A DNA stretch of 64,000 nt from assembly GCA_946122785.1 (NCBI GenBank), contig CAMGYJ010000005.1, positions 88,654,547 to 88,718,546 on the forward strand, written 5' to 3'. Source of the DNA: Linum tenue. Lineage: Eukaryota; Streptophyta; Magnoliopsida; Malpighiales; Linaceae. A model generated the notes under the pieces. It did not search any database and was not told the DNA's origin. It saw nothing but the letters and a program-made list of their open reading frames with translations. Below are positions 1-11,963 of this stretch, one piece after another. How positions within the stretch are numbered: the stretch's first letter is position 1; each line of letters begins with the position of its first letter. The translations under genes were made by a program, and so were the position numbers.

Positions 1-55
1 TCCTTCTTCTTCCATTCGTTCCTCCCCTTGGGAAAAATCAAGATCTTCCCCTTCT

Positions 56-952
56 TCAATGCTCACTTCCCTCCTCTTCAACCTCTTTTCCGACCTTCAC
101 GTTCATGTCTTCAAGCACGGTTTGGAGGGCAAGATGCCATGCAAGATCATAGAAAGGATTATCTTGCTCCTCCACACTCGTGAATCGGTCTTCAAAGTTG
201 CTCTCGGGAAGGGGAAAGTGATGAAAATCGTCAAAGCAACCTTCTTGTTCATCCTCACCACGGGAGCTCTCTGGTGTGAGTTCGTCTAGCTCCACACAGT
301 TGTCATTGATCGACCCTTCAACCTCCTCTTTCTCCTTCAATGATGAAAGGCGATAGCTTGCACAAGCTTGTGCCACCTTCTCTTCTAGTGTCAAGCCGGG
401 AGGAGGGAGGGGCGGGAAATCCATGTCGGAGCTCGTTCTTCCAAAATTCTCATGGCTCGCCTCTTTGACTTCTTCTCTTTCTTCCAATGGTAGGAGGCGA
501 TTGTGAGCAAGTTGTGCACATGCTTGCTCTACAAGCCCTCCTAGCCTCTCCGTGAGTTGAAGGAGATCCTCCGATTCCTGAAGAAAGGTTGAGTCGAGAG
601 GGTTGGCAATTGGGAGGTCCATGCTAGAGCACCCTTCATTGGTGCCCCGGGCAAATCGCTCCACCATGAGCTATAATTTGCTCTTTGGCTCCAGTTGTGG
701 AGTGGCACATGGTTTTGAGGTTTGTCCCATGAAAGCTTCCATGGCCAACTCCAACTTGGATTTCACCTCGAGTTGTGGAGGGAAACCTTCTTGGTATCCC
801 CATGAGCATGGTTGCTCTTCTTGGAAGGGAGGTTGGTAGTAGAATCTGGATTCTTGACTCCCCCAATTTTAATCGTCTCATGAAGCTCCGGGGTAATCAA
901 TCTCGGGTGGTGGTGGATACCCCCACACTTGGGTGAAATCATAAGGATCCAT
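56..952 (-). pseudogene. Gag-like N-terminal coding region of element A, broken
   Basis: The reading frame begins with ATG at 952-950 (MDPYDFTQVWGY...), about 200 nt after the LTR, as expected for the first ORF of an Athila-lineage element. It is interrupted by a stop and frame changes near 880-670, then continues as an open 203-residue stretch from 667 to 56, rich in Glu and Leu, ending SEH-stop. The N-terminal Tyr/Pro-rich segment followed by an acidic helical region is common in plant Gypsy gag leaders, but I see no zinc knuckle or protease here. Function as a particle protein is inferred from position. The annotated end is the stop at 56-58; any further gag-pol would lie left of the window. 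Confidence 0.6.
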
Positions 953-1128
953 GATCCAATACCTACAAACACAAAACACTAAAACGGAAAATCAAACACA
1001 CACCAACGACCCTTCAAGACAAAGAGTGGTAAACAAAACACACACGAAACACAAAACACAAACTAAAAGGCAAGTTAGTAAATGCTAGAGTAATACTAAG
1101 CAACCTTTTCAAAATAATGGACCGTGGT

Positions 1129-1146
1129 TCCCCGACAACGGCGTCA
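1129..1146 (-). other. Primer binding site of element A (tRNA-Asp type)
   Basis: The plus strand reads TCCCCGACAACGGCGTCA. This is the 3' end of plant tRNA-Asp(GUC) including CCA, with two substitutions. It lies 6 nt inside the LTR. Athila elements are known to use this primer. Confidence 0.8.
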
Positions 1147-1152
1147 AAAACT

Positions 1153-2883
1153 TGACTCGCACGAAACTACACTGTGAATTAATCCTGACAAGAGCCCAAG
1201 TTTTTAAACTCTAGTCGGGTGCAGTATAGGGCAAGTATTTAATTGTCAAACCCCAGCAGGTCCATGTACCCCTACTTCAATCGCTTAACTTGTTATCTAG
1301 CAAAACAGTTTTGGATTTAAAACTAAGAAAACTACAAACTAACAAGGAAAGTAAATGGAGGAGAATTCTACTTGAGGCGACTTCACCTGGGTAGTGCTCT
1401 CCCTAGTCTCATGCTAAGAAGCGACAAACAAAGATCTAGCTTGAAGGACGTGCTCATACACCGCGAGGTGGGCACAACTAGCTAGGGACAAACTCCCTTA
1501 GTCGATCAATGAAGGAAAGCCAACAAATATAAGCTAGGAGAACTAGCTCTCTTAACCGTTAGGTGAAGGATTATGATTCATAGCTAGAGAGCCTAGCCCT
1601 CTTTACCGATCAACCAAGGAGATCCCTAACTCTCTTAGTTAGCTAATTGAGAATCATTGCAACAATTTAGAAAGCTAACTCACTTAACCTTTCGGCTAAG
1701 GGTGACAACGATAGGCTAGGAAAGCTAACCCTCTCAACTAGCCGACTAAGGATTGCAAAACCAAACCCTCGGAACTTAATTCGGTCGACGGAGAGACCAA
1801 TCTCGATGGAATCACGGACCTACTCCGATACTTGAGATTTTGGTCTTACATGGACCTAAAGGAGGTTACCCAAGTGGCTAAGAAGTCTAGCTTCGTATTG
1901 GACCAAAAGGGGATTTTCACCCTCTAGGTCAATTTAACCCAATATTGAGTTAAAACTACCACACTCAATCATTCATGAATAATATCTAAAATATCATATA
2001 AAACACTCAATCAACACAATAAGTTCTCGTTCTTACATCCTAACACATAGAGAGACTGGGCTTCACAATACCCAAGTGAGTAGGTAGGCTATTCCATAGC
2101 TAGACAAGAGAAAACAACAAAAGGGGAAGAAAGAACCATGAAGTGATGTCAATCTCTCCTCCTTGTTGCTTGAGACACCCTCGAGATGAACAAATCTTCA
2201 ATCCTCTAGCTAGGAACAATCCCAAAGCTCCTTCTTCCTCCTTTGATTTGCACTATCTCACTCTAGAAGAAATCCTAACCTCTAACTAGAATCCTCTTTA
2301 CTCTGAAAAATGAGAACCTAACCTAAAAAATGAAGCTCTCCTAATTCTTCGGCTCAAAGCCCTTTTTATACCCAGATCGGGCTCATTCACATCCTCTGTT
2401 CATGGCCGTGAACTCCTCAACGCGTTGGTGAACTCGGTGCGTTGCGTCGAAACACACTGCTTCATTCACTTGAGTTCACGATTTGCACTTAAAGTTCACG
2501 GTCAAGGTGACTGTGAACTCACGCGGCGTCAGTAAACTCAGAAATCGCCCTGGTTGCTTCGCGGTTCACGGTTTATGGCTTCAGTTCACGGCCTTAGGAG
2601 ACCGTGAAATCCAATGAGAAATCGTGACATGGCATGAAACCTGGTCGCCTGCACTTCACTGTTACGGGACAATAGTCACGGGACTTTGGGCTTTTCTTTG
2701 GTTTTTACGCTTTTTGACCTCCAATCGTCCCGAAACTCGTCCTCGACCCTGCCACAACGTGCTAGGACCTGAAATGTATCAAAAAAAGCACAACCTACCA
2801 TGAAATATGTGGAGGGGCGATGAAATGCAAAGCCAAACTATCAAGAAATGAGGGGTGAAATGTGTACAATTGCACCCGAATCA
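1153..2883 (-). repeat. 5' LTR of Athila-type element A
   Basis: About 1.73 kb, starting TGACTCGC and ending CGAATCA on the plus strand. It carries a cluster of short inverted repeats built on TTCACGG/CCGTGAA at about 2395-2625. Directly downstream of these on the minus strand is a TATA-like box (CTTTTTATAC on the plus strand, near 2361). The first 100 bases, including GGGTGCAGTATAGGGCAAG, match the LTRs at 14513 and 23325 closely, but the body differs. Confidence 0.8.
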
Positions 2884-3832
2884 CTATTCAACATCTATCA
2901 CAATTTGCTTGATGGTGCATACCCATCTAAACCTAGAACTCCATACCCAACATAGAAGCATAAATAGGCTAATAGAGAATATTAGGGTGACTTACCCAAC
3001 CACAATCAATGATAGAACAACAATAGAATTAACTAGATAAACACATTCATTCATTCAAACCCTAATATATCTGTACATACATAATAAACCCTAAAACTAG
3101 GGTTTGGGGTTTACCATAGAGGACTACTTCATAAAGTAGGGAAGAAAAAACATAGAAGAAATTGAAGAAGACTTGGGTTGTGGAAGATGCTCCCTTTCTT
3201 CTAACTCCTTCTCCTTCTTCTCCTTCCTTCAGCTTCTTTCTCTTCTCTCTCTCTCTAAAACCAAAAATTTCTCTCAAAATCAACTCATCTCAAAGGGGGA
3301 AAAGGGTTCTTATATTTATAGGTATTCTAGGGACGGAGAAGTTCGTGGCCAGAGGCAAAGATCGCGTTCGTGATCTTCATCAGTGAGGCCGCGATCTTGA
3401 AACGTTGTTGTCATGGCCTTTGGAAATGAGGAGATCGCGGACTGACTTCGCGGTTGTGATCAATGAGTCGCAGCCCGCGATCTTCCTCGTGGTCTAAGAA
3501 TGTTGTGGTCGTGATTTGACTGGATAAACTCTCTGTTTCTCTTTGGCTCCTTCCTCGCGAAGTTCGCGCCCTGAGCCCTCCAATTCACGGTCGCGATCTT
3601 CAGCTACCAGGCCACGATCCTCAATCTTCTTCCCCTTTGCTACACTTGTGACTTTGTTTTGTACCTAGTTCGCATATATCATCTAATACACCCTAAAATC
3701 ACATTGAATTCAAATAGGAACAAAATAGGGATGCAATTGACGATGTTTAAACATTTACATACATGAATTGGCATGAAACAAACCTTAATATGAAGGGTAA
3801 CTAAATCCAATTTAAGTGTTATCAATGATGCT
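2884..3832 (-). repeat. Probable older LTR fragment into which element A inserted
   Basis: The right end reads GTGTTATCA, so the minus strand starts TGATAACACTT, a usual plant LTR start. On the minus strand there is a cluster of inverted repeats built on GATCGCG/CGCGATC (about 3610-3345), then a TATA-like CTATAAATATAAG (about 3325-3312), then a pyrimidine/purine-rich leader. This is the same layout as the neighbouring LTRs. The other half would lie left of element A, outside the window. No coding region is seen. Confidence 0.45.
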
Positions 3833-4110
3833 GGTGATTTTCACATGTATTGCAACTCTACTACAATGACTGAGCTCCTAACCCAAGTGAGCAGTAGGAG
3901 ATGAAGTGATAGCATATAGCTTAACATATATGTATTTTATGATTGAGTAGTGGGTAATAATGGTATAGGCTGAAAGAAAAGTCTAAAGTTCAAAAGCAAA
4001 CTGCGGAATCTTCTGGAAATAGCTATGATTACTAATCATTGCCCTATTAAATTGGTGAATATAAAATTTTTAGTAAGAAAATCATGATTTGATTTTCGTT
4101 CATTACAAAC

Positions 4111-4552
4111 CAAGGTTGTCAACCCACTTTGACCCTAAACCTGGTGAGAAAAACGGACCGCACACACCCGTCGGGTCGACCGCTATAAGGTACCGGGTTG
4201 AAGGTCAAATTGTGTCATTTTATTTTGGTTTACGAAATGCGCATATTTTCCGATTTTTCTTTTCGCCTAACTCAATCTTTGGAATCCTAAGTTGAATATT
4301 TGAATATTGATGTATATAAGTATGTGTAAATTTTCACTTTATGCTAGATCTAAGTATGATATGTTATTTTGGTGTAATATTATATGTTATAACTCATATG
4401 TTAGATAAGATTTGATATAATTTATAAGGATAAGTACAATATAATGACTCTTTCCATATTTCCAGGCCAAACCGGGCTAAAACGGTTGACCCATTAACCC
4501 TTGACCCACTAGCTCGACCGAGTTCGGGTCAACCCGCGGGTTGACAACCTTG
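4111..4552. mobile_element. hAT-type MITE with 8-bp TSD
   Basis: Perfect 15-bp terminal inverted repeats, CAAGGTTGTCAACCC at 4111-4125 and its complement at 4538-4552. They are flanked by an exact 8-bp TSD TTACAAAC (4103-4110 and 4553-4560). CA-start ends with an 8-bp TSD are diagnostic of hAT. The 442-bp interior has no transposase. The element at 44846-45230 has nearly the same end (CATGGTTGTCA/CAAGGTTGTCA), so both may belong to one family. Confidence 0.9.
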
Positions 4553-4630
4553 TTACAAACCAACTAAAATGATTACTATAAGCTCTTTTCATATCACAAT
4601 CAGCTTTATATTGTCTACATTTGGCAATCC

Positions 4631-5690
4631 ATGTCATTATTTGGTGATGGCAATATAGGTATCAATCATCATTTTAAATTTTGTTTATTCGGGAGTGCAC
4701 TATTGCCTAACAAGATTGAAGAAACATACATTTGGGCATTAAATATATTCAAGGAAATGTTGGGTGCAAAGCCACTACTTACAGTTGGCACATATGAGGA
4801 TAAAGCCATGAGGAATGTCATTGCTAATGTGTTGCCAAATGCAACACATCGACTATGTGCATGTCATTGGTCCAAAAATATCACTAGCAGGGTGAAGAAT
4901 TGACCAGACTTTGAACCCTGAGGGAGCCACTTTGTAACAACTAATTATGAGCCAGATGAATTTGAGGATAAATGGAATGCATTGGTAGAACAATGCGACC
5001 TAACAACCAATTGGTGTCCAAAATACTGTTTGGGAGACTCAATGAATGGGCAAACAGGTACTTACGCTCTCACTTCTTTCTTTGATGGGTTGACAACTAC
5101 ATCAAGATGTGAAAGTATGAATGCACTTATCGCTAGGTATGGACATGAGAGGATAAGTTAGAGGGTTGACTTTTTCACTCGTTACGATCAGTGGATCAGG
5201 GACATGAGGGAAACATAGGCTAGATTAGATTTCGAGTATAATTAAAGTGTAGTTATAGTAAAGAATACCATCATAATGCCCCTCGAACAAAGTGAAGCTA
5301 AGTTATTCTCAAGAGCTGCATTTCTAAAATTCAAAAGTGAGCAAGAGCACGTTATTGGATGCAGCAAGAACAAGCAAACTAAAGAGGGGAACTTACACAA
5401 CCACACTTTAACCATGTTCAACAAAGAGAAGGCGTGGAGGTGAAATACAACATTGAAACTAAGAATTTGGAATGCAATTGTGAAAATTTTAAGAGTACTG
5501 CAATACCCTGTGCTCATATGATCTTTGTTCTGAAAGAAAAAAGGTAAAGAGATTCTTGAAAAACTGGTACTCAGAAGTTGTTCAAAGAACTCTCGGTCAT
5601 TACACACTCAGTGAGAACCAGGTATATTGGGGGATGGCATCAGTTTCACCACTAGGTACATGACACTCCAATTATTGACTAAGTGATTCT
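4631..5690 (+). pseudogene. FAR1/FHY3-like MULE-derived transposase fragment
   Basis: The first open stretch (4631-4903) reads like the middle of the MULE/FAR1 transposase domain: INHHFKFCLFGSALL, then ETYIWALNIFKEML, then EDKAMRNVIANVLPNATHRLC. After a stop at 4901-4903 recognisable sequence continues: EFEDKWNALVEQC near 4960, TTTSRCESMNALI near 5095-5135, and a SWIM-type zinc finger (LECNCENFKSTAIPCAHM) near 5470-5520. The order matches FAR1-related proteins, which in plants are domesticated MULE transposases acting as transcription factors. The N-terminal FAR1 DNA-binding domain is missing and several stops and frame changes are present. It could be a dead FRS gene or a decayed MULE; no terminal repeats were found to decide. 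A Lys/Arg-rich open stretch follows (5696-5911). Confidence 0.65.
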
Positions 5691-5700
5691 ACTTAGTGAG

Positions 5701-6283
5701 CGACAAGTTGGAGATGATGAAGAAAACCCCAGCCAAGAGAGAAAATATTGTCATACTTAACAAGGTCAAAGGAGTACGAAAGGAAAAGGGTTGTACGAAA
5801 AGAAAAGGGAAAAAACAGTTGAGGTTTAAGGGTTGCACGAAAGGAAAAGGGGAAAAAAAGTTGAAGAAAAAAATAAGGAAGTGTGGGAATCATGTCTCTG
5901 CTAGTCCATAAAACAATATTGAACCCCCAACATCCTAGGTAATTAAGCCGCCAAAGTCCATAAAACAAGTAATAGTGAATAACGAGGAAGTTAGAAAAAC
6001 TATAACAAGATCGAATTCTTTTGGGAATCATGTGTATGCTAGTCCCTGACATGGATCAGCATTTGACGACAGCTTATATAAAGAAGTATCACTAAGTATC
6101 ATTAGAAGTGTTGATTTCAAATTCATCAATCGGAACTCTAATTTATTGATTTCTTCTAATGAAAAGTCAAGAGGATAATACTCCCTTGCAACCCTACATA
6201 TACTACAACTGTCGAAGGTTTTATACCTATCTTTAGGAACAAAACATGTACAACTCGGGCAATTCAAGTTAGTAATTTTTATC
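5701..6283. other. Unassigned stretch with a short antisense ORF
   Basis: A 92-codon open frame on the minus strand (6306-6028) contains two CxxC pairs (CPSC, CSIC) but matches no family I recognise. Its upstream end is cut by the MULE-like insertion at 6284, so it may be a fragment of an older coding sequence. A short direct repeat, GGGAATCATGT...TGCTAGTCC, occurs near 5885 and 6018. Nothing else is seen. Confidence 0.3.
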
Positions 6284-7709
6284 GGGTTAATTGCATGATT
6301 GATCACTGAGATTACAAAAAACGTTCAAGTTTGGTCACTCGAAATATTTAAATTCATTGGTGGTACTTCAGTTTACTGAAACCGTCCACATTTGGTCACT
6401 CTCCGTCCAATTCCGTTAACTTTTGCTTATGTGGCGGTCAACTCTAAAAATTAACCGTTAAATGTGTGACGTGGCAATTTAAAAATAATAAATTAATTTT
6501 TTTAAAATTTCCATCTCATTTCTAACTATTAAAAATATTAAAATTAAGAACACAAGAAAACCTTCTGCAGCAGAGCTGGAACATCGACGTCGGCATTGAC
6601 GGGAGCGTAGCAGAGGGTGAAGGAGAAGATGGAGAGGGTTATCGACGTGGCCAAGTAAGCTCCGCCATACTTGTAAGCAGTTCTTTCGCTTGGTCTCCCT
6701 TTGATTTCTCCTTCTCGCCACCGTCTACAGTTTTATTCTCATTCTTGGAATTGAACGCGCAGGCTGGATCCGCTCTCTGTTTGGCTGCAGCGATAGATTT
6801 CGCGGCGGATCCATATCCCGGCCATCCCAAACAAGCCACTCGTCTCCTTTGCCCAGAGCTGCGAAAACTGCTACTTCCACTCGTCTCTCCTTCTTCTTCT
6901 CTTCGTTGGCGGAGGGAGACGTTTTCTTTGCTGTAATCTTTCCTTGGATTTTTGGGGTTTTTATAATTGGTGGGATAGCGAGAGCCAGCGGTGGCGTTAG
7001 CTACTTAGGTTGGGGTTGGAGTGATGGGGATGAGAAATCGACGATTGTGATGACCAGGCGGGAGCCGGATAGAGAGCTTTTCATCCACGCTCTGGGAAGA
7101 ACATCTACTCCCAGAAGCAAATTCTCTCTGCATCTATCTCCGTCGGCGGCTATGATGCTCAAGGCAACTGCTCTGTCACTCGAGACCACGCTTCCCTCAA
7201 AGGCTTCTCCGGCTTCCCCTCCGTGCTCGAACTAGCCGAGATCTGGGGATTCGATTTTGCCGAGAAGGAGGAGGCAGCGTTGTCGTCCGATTGGCGGCTT
7301 ATTGCAGGATTGGATCGATTTTGCGTAGAAGGAGAAGGTGGCGCTGTTGTTAGATGCTCCGATTGGCATGGATTGCAAGGTTGGATGCGCGAGCGGTGGA
7401 TGTGCATTTCATATGAAGATTTGTTCTTAATTTCAATGTTTTAATATTTATTTAATAATTAAAAATGGGATGGAAATATTAAAAAAATTAATTATAAAAA
7501 ATTATTATTTTCAAATTGCCACGTCACACATTTAACGGTCAACTTTAAAAGTTGACTGCCACGTAAGTAAAAGTTAACGGAATTGGACGGAGAATGACCA
7601 AACGTGAATGGTTTCAGTAAACTGAAGTACCATCAATGTATTTAAATATTTCGAGTGACCAAATTTGAACGTTTTTTGTAATCTCGGTGACCAACCATGC
7701 AATTAACCC
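6284..7709. mobile_element. Non-autonomous MULE, Pack-MULE candidate
   Basis: Long inverted terminal repeats of about 200 bp (6284-6485 and 7510-7709), starting GGGTTAATTGCATG, are flanked by an exact 10-bp TSD AATTTTTATC (6274-6283 and 7710-7719). This is the pattern of Mutator-like elements. The interior (about 6550-7440) is GC-rich and gene-like, unlike the AT-rich ends. On the minus strand, 6690-6550 reads TAYKYGGAYLATSITLSIFS and continues as a hydrophobic segment; this resembles plant DUF1279/FAM210-like membrane proteins (low confidence). On the plus strand, about 7097-7225 reads GKNIYSQKQILSASISVGGY and onward, a different unrecognised coding-like piece. Two coding-like pieces on opposite strands inside MULE ends suggest captured gene fragments. 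No transposase is present. Confidence 0.8.
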
Positions 7710-7719
7710 AATTTTTATC

Positions 7720-8025
7720 ACCACTAATTTGAGGGAATCTCTCTATGGTTGGGTTTTTAAAGTATGAAAAGTAAAATTTCATTTGACTTGCCTTACATAC
7801 TACTTATGTCCTATAAATTGTTCTACTTTCAAATATAAGTATACATGAAAAATGATGAGCTTAACCTTAGCATTATTTAAATGCTTTTAAAAATTTTCCT
7901 GGTAGGTATAAGCTTTCTAACCCTTTCATTGTAAATCATTTATCAATACTTACAAACTTACGATTACTAATAACTACCAAACTTTACCAAAAAAAAAAAA
8001 AAAACTACCAAACGTATATGAGGTA
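7720..8025. other. AT-rich spacer, no gene seen
   Basis: AT-rich sequence with a 14-15 base A tract near 7990-8004. It contains the left copy of the LINE target site (ATATGAGGTA, 8016-8025). No coding or structured feature is seen. Confidence 0.6.
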
Positions 8026-11000
8026 GTATTAATGAGAATGGCCCCTTTGAGTATGTTTGTGTGTGTACTTCTCTAGTGATGTGATGATTCGGCAGCAGCA
8101 AGTGTTGGAATTGCAGGTCTTTTGCTCTAATTTGAATGTGCCGTACTTGGTGCTAGGAGATATGAACTGTGTGATGGCAGCGTCGGAGAAGTCTGGCGGA
8201 TTACCATGGGAGCCTAACCGGTCGGCAGGAGTGAGGGATTTGGTTAACGGACTTGCGTTACATGATGTTGGATTTTTGGGTCCGCAGTTTACATGGTCTA
8301 ATAGACGCATGGGGGCGGCTTGTATTATGGAACGCCTTGACAGGGTTCTCGCTTCTCCATTATGGATGGAGAAATTTCCACAAACGGTGGTAAAGCATTG
8401 TACAGATCTTGGATCTGATCACAGAGCGCTCCTGGTGGCTGATAAACCGTTTGTTAGGAAGACAAAACCTTTGTTTCGTTTTGATGCGAGATGGGCTGAA
8501 AACCCGGAAACAAGGTTATTGGTAAGTTATGTCTGGAGCCAACCATACTCTGGTTCGCCTATGTTTCGATTATGGCAACGGTTAAAGTCTCTTCGGCACT
8601 TATTGTATGACTGGAGTCGTGCGGGCACGACAAATTCAGCTCGGAATATTCATATACTCCAGACGGAGATTGAGGCGATAAAAGGTGAAGGAAATGTGGA
8701 CTGGGACCGAGTGATGGAGCTTGAGAGAGAATTAGCGCGACAATGGGTAAATGAAGAGATCTTTTGGCGACAAAAGTCGAGAGTACAGTGGCTAGGTTCA
8801 GGAGACAACAATTCAGGTTACTTTCATACGGTTACCAGAACCCGGCGGCGGAGAAATTTCATAGAAGGATTAAGGAATGAAGATGGGATTTGGGTGACGG
8901 ATGAAGGACGGAAGGGCGAGGTGGCGTGTGGGTTTTATGACCAGTTGTTTCGATCAGAGAATCAGATACAGCATATGATGGCTCGAGTGTCTGAGCTTCC
9001 AATTCCGACCTCTGTCACTGAGGAGATGAACAGAAATTTGACAGCAGAGGTCTCGGCGTTGGAAATCAGGAGAGCGGTTTTTGATATAGGAGCTACCCAG
9101 GCGCCAGGGTCTGATGGATTCACTGGGAAATTCTATCGTAGTTACTGTGACATTGTGGGCCCAGATGTAGTGGAGGCGGTCCAGTCGTTTTTTCGATCTG
9201 GTAAACTTTTGAAAAGTTTCAACCATACGTGGTTGACTTTGGTTCCTAAGGTGGAAACAGTTGAGACGATGAAGCAGATTCGTCCGATCAGTTTGTGTCA
9301 AATGTTCTATAAGATTATCTCAAAAATCATGGCTGAGCGAATGGCCGTCATTTTGCCTTCTATTATCTCACCGGAGCAGAATGGGTTTATTCGTGAACGT
9401 CAGATAGTTGACAACGTTCTGATCGGGAATGAAATTATGCATTATCTTAAGATCAAAAAGCAGGGGAAGAAAGGTTACTTAGCTCTAAAGGTTGATATGG
9501 AAAAGGCCTATGATAGAGTTGAGTGGCCCTTCTTGTTTGCTCTAATGACTAGGATGGGATTTAGTGCTCAATGGATTGGGTGGATTCAGGAATGTGTTTC
9601 TACTGCGACTTTTTCGGTAATGATGAATGGTACCCCGTCTGGGTATTTTAGATCGACGAGGGGTTTGCGTCAAGGAGATCCGTTGTCTCCTCTTTTGTTC
9701 GCCATATGTTCTGAAGGATTTGCGGCTCTGCTTAGAAAGGCGATTCAGTCTAGAAGTTTAGTTGGAGTCAAGGTGAATCCCCAGAGCCCTAGTGTGTCTC
9801 ATCTTTTCTTTGCGGACGACTCATATCTTTTTCTTCGGGCATCGAAAAATGAGTGTGAAACATTGCTTGATCTGTTGAGGGAGTATCAGGAGCTGAGTGG
9901 CCAGAAGGTGAATTTGAGCAAGTCCGCGGTTTGTTTTAGTGAGAATGTGGATCCCCCGGAGGCAGAGGAGATGGCGGCCATTTTAGGAGTGGGAGCGATA
10001 GGTGTTCAGGACAGGTACTTGGGCCTTCCATCTCTAGTTCAGAGATCGAAATTGGAAACGTTTCGGTATCTTGAAGAGAGGTTATTGGCTAAGCTCCAAG
10101 GTTGGAAGCAGAAAAAATTGTCGTGGGCAGCAAAGGAGGTTCTGCTGAAGGCGGTGGCTGCGGCCCTACCAATTTATGTCATGTCGTGTTTTCTGCTTCC
10201 GGTGACCCTTTGTCGAAAACTGGATAAGTATATGGCGCGGTTCTGGTGGGGATTTTCAGGAGAGAGGGATAAAGCTCATTGGGTTTCCTGGCGTAATCTT
10301 TGCAGGAGCAAATTTGATGGTGGTCTGGGGTTTAGACGATTTGAGAACTTAAACCAGGCGTTATTGGCGAAAGTAGCATGGCGAATTTGGAAGGAGCCGG
10401 AGTCGTTACTGGCTAGGGTGCTGAAAGGGAAGTACTTTCCACAGGCTTCTATTCTTACGGCGACGCGTAGGTCGAGGCCTTCATGGGGGTGGATTAGTAT
10501 TTTGCATGGGAGGGACTTGCTTGTAAAGGGTCTTAGATGGCAGATTGGGGATGGCTTGCAGGTTCGAATTAGGGACGATAACTGGATACCGGGAATTAGT
10601 CCGGAGGAGCTAGAAGTGAAGACCTCGGCACCAGATCTGACAGGAGTAACGGTTGACTCACTTCTGGTACCTGGTAAGGTGGAATGGTGCTTGGAATGCT
10701 TGGATCAATGCTTCTCTCGTCCGATAGTGCAGGCTATACAGTCTATACCTCTGCCGAAGGGTGGGGTGGAAGATGGTCAAGTCTGGGCAGGGGAGGGGGA
10801 TGGGGAGTATTCGGTGAAAACGGGGTACCATCTTGCTTTTCAATTGGCTAGGCAGAATCAGGATTGGAAGGCTGAGGTGTCTTTTTTTATATGAAATGTT
10901 GGAAAAATCTATGGGGTCTTCCCATTCCGCCAAAGCTGAAGTGCTTCCTTTGGCAGAGCATGAAGCGGGTTCTCCCTACCATGGAGGCATTAATTGAGAG

Positions 11001-11953
11001 GACTGGTGGAATACCTGGGGAAGTGGATCCGGATTCGGGAGATGAGGGTATTGATCCCAGGTGTCCGGTTTGTTGGGCGCCGTTGGAGACTTTGGAGCAT
11101 ATGTTTCTTTCATGCAGGATGGCAAGGGCTCTCTGGGAGAGGTCAGGTTTGGTGGAGGAGCTTGTCAGTCAGCCTCCGGTGAATTTTGCTCTGTTCCTTC
11201 GTCGATTTTTTGAGCAGGACACCAGTAGGGAGAGGATAGTGCGGTTTGTGGCAACTCTTTGGAGAATTTGGAAGAGTAGAAATTGGGTGGTGTTTGATCA
11301 TGTGCAGTATGGGGTGAATACTCTGGTGAGGCAATTTGAGGAGCAGGTTCGTGAGTGGTTAAGTTTGGCTGAAGCCGGGCAGGATAGAGTGTGTCGGGGT
11401 CAGCAGGGAGGGGGTGCGAGTAGGGTGGCGGGCCGATCTCAGATTGCTATGCCTTATCGATGCTATGTGGATGGAGCTGTGCGTGCTGGTTCGCATGGAA
11501 CTGGGGGTTTAGTGGTTTATGATGAGTTAGGGAGGGTGTGTTTTGTGCAGGGGTTTTGTTATGCAGGTCTGGAGGATCCTTTTCTGGTGGAATTGGTGGC
11601 GTTTCGGGATGCAATTCAGTGGTGCTCTTTGAAGGGACTAGCCGAAGTGCAATTCTGCGGGGATGCGAAGGTGGTCATTGAGAAAATCCAGAATATGGAT
11701 ACGAGGGATGTGAAAGGCGGGCGGATTCTTGAAGAAATTCGGAAACTGCGGCTGCAGTACTTGCGTTTGGAGATGGCTTTTGTTGGCAGGAGTAACAATC
11801 GGGTGGCCCATGAGGTGGCTAGGAAGACCCTTTCTTTGTTGCCTGCAGTTGTAGATACTTTTGATTTTTTTTCGTTGGATTGTTCATGAGTTGTAAACTT
11901 TGCTAGCTGTTTGCCTTGGTAATACAAGTGATCTATTGGTAAAAAAAAAAAAA
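8026..11953 (+). mobile_element. 5'-truncated L1-type LINE with RNase H
   Basis: The copy is bounded by an exact 10-bp TSD ATATGAGGTA (8016-8025 and 11954-11963) and ends in a poly(A) tract (11940-11953), the signature of target-primed reverse transcription. It starts inside the endonuclease domain, so ORF1 and the endonuclease N-terminus are missing. With one frameshift in almost 1,280 codons it looks fairly young compared with its neighbours. Confidence 0.95.
8057..11889 (+). pseudogene. LINE ORF2: endonuclease (partial), reverse transcriptase, zf-RVT, RNase H
   Basis: ORF2 of a plant L1-type element, which nicks target DNA and copies the element's RNA into it. The first open frame (8057-10894, 945 codons) holds the C-terminal half of an APE-type endonuclease (GDMNCVM near residue 34, SDHRALL near 120). 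It continues with a reverse transcriptase carrying IRPISL, KVDMEKAYDRVEW, GLRQGDPLSPLLF and the catalytic FADD. A frameshift at the T tract near 10881-10887 moves the frame to 10891-11889. That part carries the zinc-binding linker (CPVCWAPLETLEH) and an RNase H domain with VDGA, an active-site Glu in LVELVAF and an Asp in FCGDAK. Nothing upstream of 8026 belongs to it, and the ATG at 8065 is not the original start. Truncation plus frameshift make this copy inactive. Confidence 0.93.
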
Positions 11954-11963
11954 ATATGAGGTA

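Larger units (their letters stand above)
1..2883 (-). mobile_element. Athila-type LTR retrotransposon, 5' part (element A)
   Basis: Read on the minus strand this gives a 5' LTR (2883-1153), a primer binding site (1146-1129), a leader and the start of gag-like coding sequence, cut by the window edge. The LTR ends are TG...CA, with the TGA(C/T)TC ends also seen in the Athila-type element at 14513-24829, and the same 6-nt spacer separates LTR and primer site in both. The two LTRs otherwise differ, so these are related but distinct families. The 3' half lies outside the window. Confidence 0.85.

Noticed and set aside
908..924. Polypurine-tract-like sequence in element A
   Set aside because: It lies inside the gag-like frame and encodes QVWGY near the N-terminus, so it is coding, not a second plus-strand primer.
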